64,000 bases of DNA, taken from assembly GCF_029227915.1 (NCBI RefSeq), contig NC_079886.1, positions 12,671,501 through 12,735,500 of the forward strand, given 5' to 3'. The position numbers and the translations under genes were made by a program. The notes below the pieces were generated by a model that was given only the letters and a program-made list of their open reading frames with translations, was not told where the DNA came from and made no database searches. The DNA is from Hydractinia symbiolongicarpus. Its lineage: Eukaryota > Cnidaria > Hydrozoa > Anthoathecata > Hydractiniidae. This document shows, one piece after another, positions 12,268-24,900 of the stretch; position 1 is the first letter of the stretch; every line of letters begins with the position of its first letter.

Positions 12268-13352
12268 TTTTGCAGTCTAATAAAAGCCTTACACGTAAAT
12301 CGCGTGGTTCCATCTGCCTGCGCAGGTTACCATTGGACTATTCCTTCCAGTCTCATTGCACTACAACGTTCCAAGAGGTTTTCCTCAGCGCTGTGGCCTT
12401 AGAACTCTCTTAACTATGTGCACAGTCCTTTAAAGGCCGTAATATGGCCTTTTGCAGTCTAATAAAGGCTTCACACGTAAATCACGTGGTTTCACCTGCC
12501 TGCGCAGGTTACCATTGACTAGTCCTTCCAGTCTCAATGCGCTACAACGTCCAAAGTCGTTTTCATTAGCGCTGTTGCCTTACAACACTCCTAACTACGT
12601 GCACAGTCCAATAAAGGGTGGATAGCCATTTGCAGTCTAATAAAGGCCTCACACGTAAATCACGTGGTTTCACCTGCCTGCGCAGGTTACCATTGGACTA
12701 GTCCTTCCAGTCTCAATGCACTATAACGTCCCAAGTCGTTTTTATTAGCGCTGTTGCCTTACAACACTCTTAACTACGTGCACAGTCCAATAAAGGGTGT
12801 ATAGCCATTTGCAGTCTAATAAAGGCCTCACACGTAAATCACGTGGTTTCACCTGCCTGCGCAGGTTACCATTGGACTGTTCCTTCTAGTCTCGATGCAC
12901 TACAACGTTCCAAGTGGTTTTCTTTAGCGCCATGGCCTTAGAACACTCTTAACTACGTGCACAGTCCTATAAAGACCGTAATATACCTTTTTGCAGTCCA
13001 ATAAAGGCCGCACACGTAAATCACGCGGTTTCAGCTGCCTGCACTGGTTACCATTGGACTTGTCGTTCCAGTCTCAATGAGCTATCACGTCCCAAGTCGT
13101 TTTCATTAGCGCCGTTGCCTTAGAACACTCTTAACTACGTGCACAGTCATATAAAGGCTGTATTATGGCCTTTTGCAGTCTAATAAAAGCCTCACACGTA
13201 AATCGCGTGGTTCCATCTGCCAGCGCAGGTTACCATTGGACTATTCCTTCCAGTCTCATTGCACTACAACGTTCCAAGAGGTTTTCCTCAGCGCTGTGGC
13301 CTTAGAACTCTCTTAACTATGTGCACAGTCCTATAAAGGCCGTAATATGGCC
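12268..13352 (+). repeat. Nested 1085-bp tandem duplication, first copy
   Basis: Six monomers. The next copy follows at an offset of 1085. TATGGCT changes to TATGGCC at the left boundary (12267 against 13352). Shared rare markers are AAAAGCCTTACACG, CAGTCCTTTAAAGG, GGGTGGATAG, CACTATAACG and TGTATTATGG. Confidence 0.87.
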
Positions 13353-14437
13353 TTTTGCAGTCTAATAAAAGCCTTACACGTAAATCGCGTGGTTCCATCT
13401 GCCTGCGCAGGTTACCATTGGACTATTCCTTCCAGTCTCATTGCACTACAACGTTCCAAGAGGTTTTCCTCAGCGCTGTGGCCTTAGAACTCTCTTAACT
13501 ATGTGCACAGTCCTTTAAAGGCCGTAATATGGCCTTTTGCAGTCTAATAAAGGCTTCACACGTAAATCACGTGGTTTCACCTGCCTGCGCAGGTTACCAT
13601 TGACTAGTCCTTCCAGTCTCAATGCGCTACAACGTCCAAAGTCGTTTTCATTAGCGCTGTTGCCTTACAACACTCCTAACTACGTGCACAGTCCAATAAA
13701 GGGTGGATAGCCATTTGCAGTCTAATAAAGGCCTCACACGTAAATCACGTGGTTTCACCTGCCTGCGCAGGTTACCATTGGACTAGTCCTTCCAGTCTCA
13801 ATGCACTATAACGTCCCAAGTCGTTTTTATTAGCGCTGTTGCCTTACAACACTCTTAACTACGTGCACAGTCCAATAAAGGGTGTATAGCCATTTGCAGT
13901 CTAATAAAGGCCTCACACGTAAATCACGTGGTTTCACCTGCCTGCGCAGGTTACCATTGGACTGTTCCTTCTAGTCTCGATGCACTACAACGTTCCAAGT
14001 GGTTTTCTTTAGCGCCATGGCCTTAGAACACTCTTAACTACGTGCACAGTCCTATAAAGACCGTAATATACCTTTTTGCAGTCCAATAAAGGCCGCACAC
14101 GTAAATCACGCGGTTTCAGCTGCCTGCACTGGTTACCATTGGACTTGTCGTTCCAGTCTCAATGAGCTATCACGTCCCAAGTCGTTTTCATTAGCGCCGT
14201 TGCCTTAGAACACTCTTAACTACGTGCACAGTCATATAAAGGCTGTATTATGGCCTTTTGCAGTCTAATAAAAGCCTCACACGTAAATCGCGTGGTTCCA
14301 TCTGCCAGCGCAGGTTACCATTGGACTATTCCTTCCAGTCTCATTGCACTACAACGTTCCAAGAGGTTTTCCTCAGCGCTGTGGCCTTAGAACTCTCTTA
14401 ACTATGTGCACAGTCCTATAAAGGCCGTAATATGGCC
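13353..14437 (+). repeat. Nested 1085-bp tandem duplication, second copy
   Basis: Near-identical to 12268-13352. The duplication is absent from unit 4, so it was gained in unit 3 or lost from unit 4 after the larger units formed. Confidence 0.87.
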
Positions 14438-15786
14438 TTTTGCAGTCTAATAAAGGCTTCACACGTAAATCACCTGGTTTGACCTGCCTGCGCAGGTTAC
14501 CATTGACTAGTCCTTCCAGTCTCAATGCGCTACAAAGTCCAAAGTCGTTTTCATTAGCGCTGTTGCCTTACAACACTCTTAACTACGTGCACAGTCCAAT
14601 AAAGGGTGTATAGCCATTTGCAGTCTAATAAAGGCCTCACACGTAAATCACGTGGTTTCACCTGCCTGCGCAGGTTACCATTGGACTAGTCCTTCCAGTT
14701 CCAATGCGCTACAACCTCCCAAGTCGTTTTCATTGGCGCCGTTGCCTTACAACACTCTTAACTACGTGCACAGTCCTATAAAGGCTGTAATATGGCCTTT
14801 TGCAGTCTAACAAAAGCCTCACACGGAAATCTCGTGGTTCCATCTGCCTGCGCAGGTTACCATTGGACTGTTCCTTCTAGTCTCGATGCACTACAACGTT
14901 CCAAGTGGTTTTCTTTAGCGCCATGGCCTTAGAACACTCTTAACTACGTGCACAGTCCTATAAAGACCGTAATATACCTTTTTGCAGTCCAATAATGGCC
15001 GCCCACGTAAATCACGCGGTTTCAGCTGCCTGCACTGGTTACAATTGGACTTGTCGTTCCAGTTTCAATGCGCTATTACGTCCCAAGTCGTTTTCATTAG
15101 CGCCGCTGCCTTACAACACTCTTAACTACGTGCACAGTCCTATAAAGGCTGCAATATGGCCTTTTGCAGTATAATAAAAGCCTCACACGTAAATCGCGTG
15201 GTTCCATCTGCCAGCGCAGGTTACCATTGGACTATTCCTTCCAGTCTCATTGCACTACAACGTTCCAAGAGGTTTTCCTCAGCGGTGTGGCCTTAGAATT
15301 CTCTTAACTATGTGCACAGTCCTATAAAGGCCGTAATATGGCCTTTTGCAGTCTAATAAAGGCTTCACACGTAAATCACCTGGTTTGACCTGCCTGCGCA
15401 GGTTACCATTGACTAGTCCTTCCAGTCTCAATGCGCTACAACGTCCAAAGTCGTTTTCATTAGCGCTGTTGCCTTAAAACACTCCTAACTACGTGCACAG
15501 TACAATAAAGGGTGTATAGCCATTTGCAGTCTAATAAAGGCCTCACACGTAAATCACGTGGTTTCACCTGCCTGCGCAGGTTACCATTGGACTAGTCCTT
15601 CCAGTCTCAATGCGCTACAACGTCCCAAGTCGTTTTCATTAGCGCTGTTGCCTTACAACACTCTTAACTACGTGCACAGTCCAATAAAGGGTATATAGCC
15701 ATTTGCAGTCTAATAAAGGCCTCACACGTAAATCACGTGGTTTCACCTGCCTGCGCAGGTTACCATTGGACTAGTCCTTCCAGTCG

Positions 15787-18497
15787 CAATGCGCTACAAC
15801 GTCCCAAGTCGTTTTTATTAGCGCCGCTGCCTTACAACACTCTTAACTATGTGCACAGTCCAATAAAGGCTGTAATATGGCCTTTTGCAGTCTAATAAAG
15901 GCTTCACACGTAAATCACGTGGTTTCACCTGCCTGCGCAGGTTACCATTGACTAGTCCTTCCAGTCTCAATGCGCTACAACGTCCCAAGTCGTTTTTATT
16001 AGCGCTGTTGCCTTAGAACACTCTTAACAACGTGCACAGTCATATAAAGGTTGTAATATGGCTTTTTGCAGTCTAATAAAAGCCTTACACGTAAATCGCG
16101 TGGTTCCATCTGCCTGCGCAGGTTACCATTGGACTATTCCTTCCAGTCTCATTGCACTACAACGTTCCAAGAGGTTTTCCTCAGCGCTGTGGCCTTAGAA
16201 CTCTCTTAACTATGTGCACAGTCCTTTAAAGGCCGTAATATGGCCTTTTGCAGTCTAATAAAGGCTTCACACGTAAATCACGTGGTTTCACCTGCCTGCG
16301 CAGGTTACCATTGACTAGTCCTTCCAGTCTCAATGCGCTACAACGTCCAAAGTCGTTTTCATTAGCGCTGTTGCCTTACAACACTCCTAACTACGTGCAC
16401 AGTCCAATAAAGGGTGGATAGCCATTTGCAGTCTAATAAAGGCCTCACACGTAAATCACGTGGTTTCACCTGCCTGCGCAGGTTACCATTGGACTAGTCC
16501 TTCCAGTCTCAATGCACTATAACGTCCCAAGTCGTTTTTATTAGCGCTGTTGCCTTACAACACTCTTAACTACGTGCACAGTCCAATAAAGGGTGTATAG
16601 CCATTTGCAGTCTAATAAAGGCCTCACACGTAAATCACGTGGTTTCACCTGCCTGCGCAGGTTACCATTGGACTGTTCCTTCTAGTCTCGATGCACTACA
16701 ACGTTCCAAGTGGTTTTCTTTAGCGCCATGGCCTTAGAACACTCTTAACTACGTGCACAGTCCTATAAAGACCGTAATATACCTTTTTGCAGTCCAATAA
16801 AGGCCGCACACGTAAATCACGCGGTTTCAGCTGCCTGCACTGGTTACCATTGGACTTGTCGTTCCAGTCTCAATGAGCTATCACGTCCCAAGTCGTTTTC
16901 ATTAGCGCCGTTGCCTTAGAACACTCTTAACTACGTGCACAGTCATATAAAGGCTGTATTATGGCCTTTTGCAGTCTAATAAAAGCCTCACACGTAAATC
17001 GCGTGGTTCCATCTGCCAGCGCAGGTTACCATTGGACTATTCCTTCCAGTCTCATTGCACTACAACGTTCCAAGAGGTTTTCCTCAGCGCTGTGGCCTTA
17101 GAACTCTCTTAACTATGTGCACAGTCCTATAAAGGCCGTAATATGGCCTTTTGCAGTCTAATAAAGGCTTCACACGTAAATCACCTGGTTTGACCTGCCT
17201 GCGCAGGTTACCATTGACTAGTCCTTCCAGTCTCAATGCGCTACAAAGTCCAAAGTCGTTTTCATTAGCGCTGTTGCCTTACAACACTCTTAACTACGTG
17301 CACAGTCCAATAAAGGGTGTATAGCCATTTGCAGTCTAATAAAGGCCTCACACGTAAATCACGTGGTTTCACCTGCCTGCGCAGGTTACCATTGGACTAG
17401 TCCTTCCAGTTCCAATGCGCTACAACCTCCCAAGTCGTTTTCATTGGCGCCGTTGCCTTACAACACTCTTAACTACGTGCACAGTCCTATAAAGGCTGTA
17501 ATATGGCCTTTTGCAGTCTAACAAAAGCCTCACACGGAAATCTCGTGGTTCCATCTGCCTGCGCAGGTTACCATTGGACTGTTCCTTCTAGTCTCGATGC
17601 ACTACAACGTTCCAAGTGGTTTTCTTTAGCGCCATGGCCTTAGAACACTCTTAACTACGTGCACAGTCCTATAAAGACCGTAATATACCTTTTTGCAGTC
17701 CAATAATGGCCGCCCACGTAAATCACGCGGTTTCAGCTGCCTGCACTGGTTACAATTGGACTTGTCGTTCCAGTTTCAATGCGCTATTACGTCCCAAGTC
17801 GTTTTCATTAGCGCCGCTGCCTTACAACACTCTTAACTACGTGCACAGTCCTATAAAGGCTGCAATATGGCCTTTTGCAGTATAATAAAAGCCTCACACG
17901 TAAATCGCGTGGTTCCATCTGCCAGCGCAGGTTACCATTGGACTATTCCTTCCAGTCTCATTGCACTACAACGTTCCAAGAGGTTTTCCTCAGCGGTGTG
18001 GCCTTAGAATTCTCTTAACTATGTGCACAGTCCTATAAAGGCCGTAATATGGCCTTTTGCAGTCTAATAAAGGCTTCACACGTAAATCACCTGGTTTGAC
18101 CTGCCTGCGCAGGTTACCATTGACTAGTCCTTCCAGTCTCAATGCGCTACAACGTCCAAAGTCGTTTTCATTAGCGCTGTTGCCTTAAAACACTCCTAAC
18201 TACGTGCACAGTACAATAAAGGGTGTATAGCCATTTGCAGTCTAATAAAGGCCTCACACGTAAATCACGTGGTTTCACCTGCCTGCGCAGGTTACCATTG
18301 GACTAGTCCTTCCAGTCTCAATGCGCTACAACGTCCCAAGTCGTTTTCATTAGCGCTGTTGCCTTACAACACTCTTAACTACGTGCACAGTCCAATAAAG
18401 GGTATATAGCCATTTGCAGTCTAATAAAGGCCTCACACGTAAATCACGTGGTTTCACCTGCCTGCGCAGGTTACCATTGGACTAGTCCTTCCAGTCG
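15787..18497 (+). repeat. Higher-order unit 4 (2711 bp)
   Basis: Matches unit 3 minus one 1085-bp nested copy. The offset is 3796 before the nested region and 2711 after it (CAGTCCTTTAAAGG at 13508 and 16219; CCTCACACGG at 14818 and 17529). Rare shared variants such as CAGTATAATAAAAG, CTTAGAATTCTC and CAGTACAATAAAGG confirm the pairing. Confidence 0.87.
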
Positions 18498-19881
18498 CAA
18501 TGCGCTACAACGTCCCAAGTCGTTTTCATTAGCGCCGTTGCCTTACAACACTCTTAACTACGTGCACAGTCCTATAAAGGCTGTAATATGGCCTTTTGCA
18601 GTCTAACAAAAGCCTCACACGTAAATCTCGTGGTTCCATCTGCCTGTGCAGGTTACCATTGGACTGTTCCTTCTAGTCTCGATGCACTACAACGTTCCAA
18701 GTGGTTTTCTTTAGCGCCATGGCCTTAGAACACTCTTAACTACGTGCACAGTCCTATAAAGACCGTAATATACCTTTTTGCAGTCCAATGATGGCCGCAC
18801 ACGTAAATCACGCGGTTTCAGCTGCCTGCACTGGTTACCATTGGACTTGTCGTTCCAGTCTCAATGCGCTATCACGTCCCAAGTCGTTTTCATTAGCGCC
18901 GCTGCCTTACAACACTCTTAACTACGTGCACAGTCCTATAAAGGCTGCAATATGGCCTTTTGCAGTCTAATAAAAACCTCGCACGTCAATCACGCGGTTT
19001 CACCTGTCTGCGCAGGTTACCATTGGACTAGTCCTTCCATTCTCAATGCGCTACAACGTCCCAAGTCGTTTTTATTAGCGCCGCTGCCTTACAACACTCT
19101 TAACTGCGTGCACAGTCCTATAAAGGCTGTAATATGGCCTTTTGCAGTCTAATAATGGCTTCACACGTAAATCACGTGGTTTCACCTGCCTGCGCAGGTT
19201 ACCATTGGACTAGCCGTTCCAGTAGCAATGCGCTCCACCGTCCCAAGTTGTTTTCATTAGCGCAGTTGCCTTACAACACTCTTAACTACGTGCACAGTCC
19301 TATAAAGGCTGTAATATGGCCTTTTGCAGTCTAACAAAAGCCTCACATGTAAATCTCCTGGTACCATCTGCCTGCGCAGGTTACCATTGGACTGTTCCTT
19401 CCAGTCTCATTGCACTACAACGTTCCAAGAGGTTTTCCTCAGCGCTGTGGCCTTAGAACTCTCTTAACTATGTGCACAGTCCTATAAAGGCCGTAATATG
19501 GCCTTTTGCAGTCTAATAAAGGCTTCACACGTAAATCACCTGGTTTGACCTGCCTGCGCAGGTTACCATTGACTAGTCCTTCCAGTCTCAATGCGCTACA
19601 ACGTCCAAAGTCGTTTTCATTAGCGCTGTTGCCTTACAACACTCTTAACTGCGTGCACAGTCCAATAAAGGGTGTATAGCCATTTGCAGTCTAATAAAGG
19701 CCTCACACGTAAATCACGTGGTTTCACCTGCCTGCGCAGGTTACCATTGGACTAGTCCTTCCAGTTTCAATGCGCTACAACCTCCCAAGTCGTTTTCATT
19801 AGCGCCGTTGCCTTACAACACTCTTAACTACGTGCACAGTCCTATAAAGACCGTAATATACCATTTTGCAGTCCTATAAAG
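18498..19881 (+). repeat. Linking segment with an alpha-beta-gamma trio
   Basis: About 7-8 monomers. Alpha starts near 18590. In beta CCAATAAAGG is replaced by CCAATGATGG, creating an ATG at 18788. Gamma starts at 18952. A copy at 19134 follows with TAGCCGTTCCAGTAGC and GCTCCACCG, then GGTGTATAG-type and GGACTATTCCTGCC-type monomers. The segment from about 17465 to 19030 is repeated at about 25035-26600 (offset 7570). No gene is seen. Confidence 0.82.
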
Positions 19882-20933
19882 TCCGCACACGTAAATCACG
19901 TGGTTCCATCTGCCTGCGCAGGTTACCATTGGACTATTCCTGCCATTCTCAATGCACTACAACGTTTCAAGTGGTTTTCCTCAGCGCTGTGGCCTTACAA
20001 CACTCTTAACTACGTGCACAGTCCTATAAAGACCGAATATACCTTTTTGCAGTCCAATAAAGTCCGCACACGTAAATCACGTGGTTCCATCTGCCTGCGC
20101 AGGTTACCATTGGACTATTCCTGCCAGTCTCAATGCACTACAACGTCTAAAGTCGTTTTCATTAGCGCTGTGGCCTTAAAACACTCTTAACTACGTGCAC
20201 AGTCCTATAAAGGCTGTAATATGGGCTTTTGCAGTCTAACAAAAGCCTCACACGTAAATCTCGTGGTTCCATCTGCCTGCGCAGGTTGCCATTGGACTGT
20301 TCCTTCCAGTCTCATTGCACTACAACGTTTCAAGAGGTTTTCCTCAGCGCTGTGGCCTTAGAACTCTCTTAACTATGTGCACAGTCCTATAAAGGCCGTA
20401 ATATGGCCTTTTGCAGTCTAATAAAGGCTTCACACGTAAATCACGTGGTTTCACCTGCCTGCGCAGGTTACCATTGACTAGTCCTTCCAGTCTCAATGCG
20501 CTACAACGTCCAAAGTCGTTTTCATTAGCGCTGTTGCCTTACAACACTCCTAACTACGTGCACAGTCCAATAAAGGGTGGATAGCCATTTGCAGTCTAAT
20601 AAAGGCTTCACACGTAAATCACGTGGTTTCACCTGCCTGCGCAGGTTACCATTGGACTAGTCCTTCCAGTCTCAATGCACTATAACGTCCCAAGTCGTTT
20701 TTATTAGCGCTGTTGCCTTACAACACTCTTAACTACGTGCACAGTCCAATAAAGGGTGTATAGCCATTTGCAGTCTAATAAAGGCCTCACACGTAAATGA
20801 CGTGGTTTCACCTGCCTGCGCAGGTTACCATTGGACTGTTCCTTCTAGTCTCGATGCACTACAACGTTCCAAGTGGTTTTCTTTAGCGCCATGGCCTTAG
20901 AACACTCTTAACTACGTGCACAGTCCTATAAAG
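19882..20933 (+). repeat. 1052-bp tandem duplication, first copy
   Basis: The unit is bounded on both sides by CAGTCCTATAAAG (19869-19881 and 20921-20933). It lacks 32 bp relative to six full monomers (1084-1085 bp, the size of the nested unit at 12268). The missing 32 bp equals the spacing between the two CAGTC(C/T)(T/A)ATAAAG motifs of a monomer, so the junction copy at about 20900-20940 is a short monomer. Confidence 0.88.
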
Positions 20934-21985
20934 TCCGCACACGTAAATCACGTGGTTCCATCTGCCTGCGCAGGTTACCATTGGACTATTCCTGCCATTC
21001 TCAATGCACTACAACGTTTCAAGTGGTTTTCCTCAGCGCTGTGGCCTTACAACACTCTTAACTACGTGCACAGTCCTATAAAGACCGAATATACCTTTTT
21101 GCAGTCCAATAAAGTCCGCACACGTAAATCACGTGGTTCCATCTGCCTGCGCAGGTTACCATTGGACTATTCCTGCCAGTCTCAATGCACTACAACGTCT
21201 AAAGTCGTTTTCATTAGCGCTGTGGCCTTAAAACACTCTTAACTACGTGCACAGTCCTATAAAGGCTGTAATATGGGCTTTTGCAGTCTAACAAAAGCCT
21301 CACACGTAAATCTCGTGGTTCCATCTGCCTGCGCAGGTTACCATTGGACTGTTCCTTCCAGTCTCATTGCACTACAACGTTTCAAGAGGTTTTCCTCAGC
21401 GCTGTGGCCTTAGAACTCTCTTAACTATGTGCACAGTCCTATAAAGGCCGTAATATGGCCTTTTGCAGTCTAATAAAGGCTTCACACGTAAATCACGTGG
21501 TTTCACCTGCCTGCGCAGGTTACCATTGACTAGTCCTTCCAGTCTCAATGCGCTACAACGTCCAAAGTCGTTTTCATTAGCGCTGTTGCCTTACAACACT
21601 CCTAACTACGTGAACAGTCCAATAAAGGGTGGATAGCCATTTGCAGTCTAATAAAGGCCTCACACGTAAATCACGTGGTTTCACCTGCCTGCGCAGGTTA
21701 CCATTGGACTAGTCCTTCCAGTCTCAATGCACTATAACGTCCCAAGTCGTTTTTATTAGCGCTGTTGCCTTACAACACTCTTAACTACGTGCACAGTCCA
21801 ATAAAGGGTGTATAGCCATTTGCAGTCTAATAAAGGCCTCACACGTAAATGACGTGGTTTCACCTGCCTGCGCAGGTTACCATTGGACTGTTCCTTCTAG
21901 TCTCGATGCACTACAACGTTCCAAGTGGTTTTCTTTAGCGCCATGGCCTTAGAACACTCTTAACTACGTGCACAGTCCTATAAAG
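20934..21985 (+). repeat. 1052-bp tandem duplication, second copy
   Basis: Matches the first copy at an offset of 1052 with a few substitutions (for example GGTTACC near 21340 where the first has GGTTGCC, GTGAACAG against GTGCACAG, and GGCCTCAC against GGCTTCAC). Most of it also resembles 6050-7140. It ends at CAGTCCTATAAAG (21973-21985) and continues into an ordinary beta monomer. Confidence 0.86.
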
Positions 21986-24900
21986 ACCGTAATATACCTT
22001 TTTGCAGTCCAATAAAGGCCGCACACGTAAATCACGCGGTTTCAGCTGCCTGCACTGGTTACCATTGGACTTGTCGTTCCAGTCTCAATGAGCTATCACG
22101 TCCCAAGTCGTTTTCATTAGCGCCGTTGCCTTAGAACACTCTTAACTACGAGCACAGTCCTATAAAGGCTGTAATATGGCCTTTTGCAGTCTAACAAAAG
22201 CCTCACACGGAAATCTCGTGGTTCCATCTGCCTGCGCAGGTTACCATTGGACTGTTCCTTCTAGTCTCGATGCACTACAACGTTCCAAGTGGTTTTCTTT
22301 AGCGCCATGGCCTTAGAACACTCTTAACTACGTGCACAGTCCTATAAAGACCGTAATATACCTTTTTTCAGTCCAATAATGGCCGCCCACGTAAATCACC
22401 TGGTTTCAGCTGCCTGCACTGGTTACAATTGGATTTGTCGTTCCAGTCTCAATGCGCTATTACGTCCCAAGTCGTTTTCATTAGCGCCGTTGCCTTACAA
22501 CACTCTTAACTACGTGCACAGTCCTATAAAGGCTGCAATATGGCCTTTTGCAGTCTAATAAAAGCCTCACACGTAAATCGCGTGGTTCCATCTGCCAGCG
22601 CAGGTTACCATTGGACTATTCCTTCCAGTCTCATTGCACTACAACGTTCCAAGAGGTTTTCCTCAGCGGTGTGGCCTTAGAACTCTCTTAACTATGTGCA
22701 CAGTCCTATAAAGGCCGTAATATGGCCTTTTGCAGTCTAATAAAGGCTTCACACGTAAATCACCTGGTTTGACCTGCCTGCGCAGGTTACCATTGACTAG
22801 TCCTTCCAGTCTCAATGCGCTACAACGTCCAAAGTCGTTTTCATTAGCGCTGTTGCCTTAAAACACTCCTAACTACGTGCACAGTACAATAAAGGGTGTA
22901 TAGCCATTTGCAGTCTAATAAAGGCCTCACACGTAAATCACGTGGTTTCACCTGCCTGCGCAGGTTACCATTGGACTAGTCCTTCCAGTCTCAATGCGCT
23001 ACAACGTCCCAAGTCGTTTTCATTAGCGCTGTTGCCTTACAACACTCTTAACTACGTGCACAGTCCTATAAAGGCTGTAATATGGCCTTTTGCAGTCTAA
23101 CAAAAGCCTCACACGTAAATCTCGTGGTTCCATCTGCCTGCGCAGGTTACCATTCGACTGTTCCTTCTAGTCTCGATGCACTACAACGTTCCAAGTGGTT
23201 TTCTTTAGCGCCATTTCCTTAGAACACTCTTAACTACGTGCACAGTCCTATAAAGACCGTAATATACCTTTTTGCAGTCCAATAATGGCCGCACACGTAA
23301 ATCACGCGGTTTCAGCTGCCTGCACTGGTTACCATTGGACTTGTCGTTCCAGTCTCAATGCGCTATCACGTCCCAAGTCGTTTTCATTAGCGCCGCTGCC
23401 TTACAACACTCTTAACTACGTGCACAGTCCTATAAAGGCTGCAATATGGCCTTTTGCAGTCTAATAAAAACCTCGCACGTCAATCACGCGGTTTCACCTG
23501 TCTGCGCAGGTTACCATTGGACTAGTCCTTCCATTCGCAATGCGCTACAACGTCCCAAGTCGTTTTTATTAGCGCCGCTGCCTTACAACACTCTTAACTA
23601 TGTGCACAGTCCAATAAAGGCTGTAATATGGCCTTTTGCAGTCTAATAAAGGCTTCACACGTAAATCACGTGGTTTCACCTGCCTGCGCAGGTTACAATT
23701 GACTAGTCCTTCCAGTCTCAATGCGCTACAACGTCCAAAGTCGTTTTCATTAGCGCTGTTGCCTTACAACACTCCTAACTACGTGCACAGTCCAATAAAG
23801 GGTGGATAGCCATTTGCAGTCTAATAAAGGCCTCACACGTAAATCACGTGGTTTCACCTGCCTGCGCAGGTTACCATTGGACTAGTCCTTCCAGTCTCAA
23901 TGCACTATAACGTCCCAAGTCGTTTTTATTAGCGCTGTTGCCTTACAACACTCTTAACTACGTGCACAGTCCAATAAAGGGTGTATAGCCATTTGCAGTC
24001 TAATAAAGGCCTCACACGTAAATCACGTGGTTTCACCTGCCTGCGCAGGTTACCATTGGACTGTTCCTTCTAGTCTCGATGCACTACAACGTTCCAAGTG
24101 GTTTTCTTTAGCGCCATGGCCTTAGAACACTCTTAACTACGTGCACAGTCCTATAAAGACCGTAATATACCTTTTTGCAGTCCAATAAAGGCCGCACACG
24201 TAAATCACGCGGTTTCAGCTGCCTGCACTGGTTACCATTGGACTTGTCGTTCCAGTCTCAATGAGCTATCACGTCCCAAGTCGTTTTCATTAGCGCCGTT
24301 GCCTTAGAACACTCTTAACTACGTGCACAGTCATATAAAGGCTGTAATATGGCCTTTTGCAGTCTAATAAAAGCCTCACACGTAAATCGCGTGGTTCCAT
24401 CTGCCAGCGCAGGTTACCATTGGACTATTCCTTCCAGTCTCATTGCACTACAACGTTCCAAGAGGTTTTCCTCAGCGCTGTGGCCTTAGAACTCTCTTAA
24501 CTATGTGCACAGTCCTATAAAGGCCGTAATATGGCCTTTTGCAGTCTAATAAAGGCTTCACACGTAAATCACCTGGTTTGACCTGCCTGCGCAGGTTACC
24601 ATTGACTAGTCCTTCCAGTCTCAATGCGCTACAACGTCCAAAGTCGTTTTCATTAGCGCTGTTGCCTTACAACACTCTTAACTACGTGCACAGTCCAATA
24701 AAGGGTGTATAGCCATTTGCAGTCTAATAAAGGCCTCACACGTAAATCACGTGGTTTCACCTGCCTGCGCAGGTTACCATTGGACTAGTCCTTCCAGTTC
24801 CAATGCGCTACAACCTCCCAAGTCGTTTTCATTGGCGCCGTTGCCTTACAACACTCTTAACTACGTGCACAGTCCTATAAAGACCGTAATATACCATTTT

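Larger units (their letters stand above)
11991..15786 (+). repeat. Higher-order unit 3 (3796 bp, with nested duplication)
   Basis: The boundaries were read from mismatches at 11990/15786 when compared with the next unit. The unit holds a 1085-bp internal tandem duplication; without it the length equals that of unit 4 (3796 - 1085 = 2711). After the second nested copy one GGACTATTCCTGCC-type monomer present in units 1 and 2 is missing. Markers include CCTTTAAAGG (about 12425 and 13510), CAGTTCCAATG and CATTGGCGCC (about 14697-14738). Confidence 0.85.
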
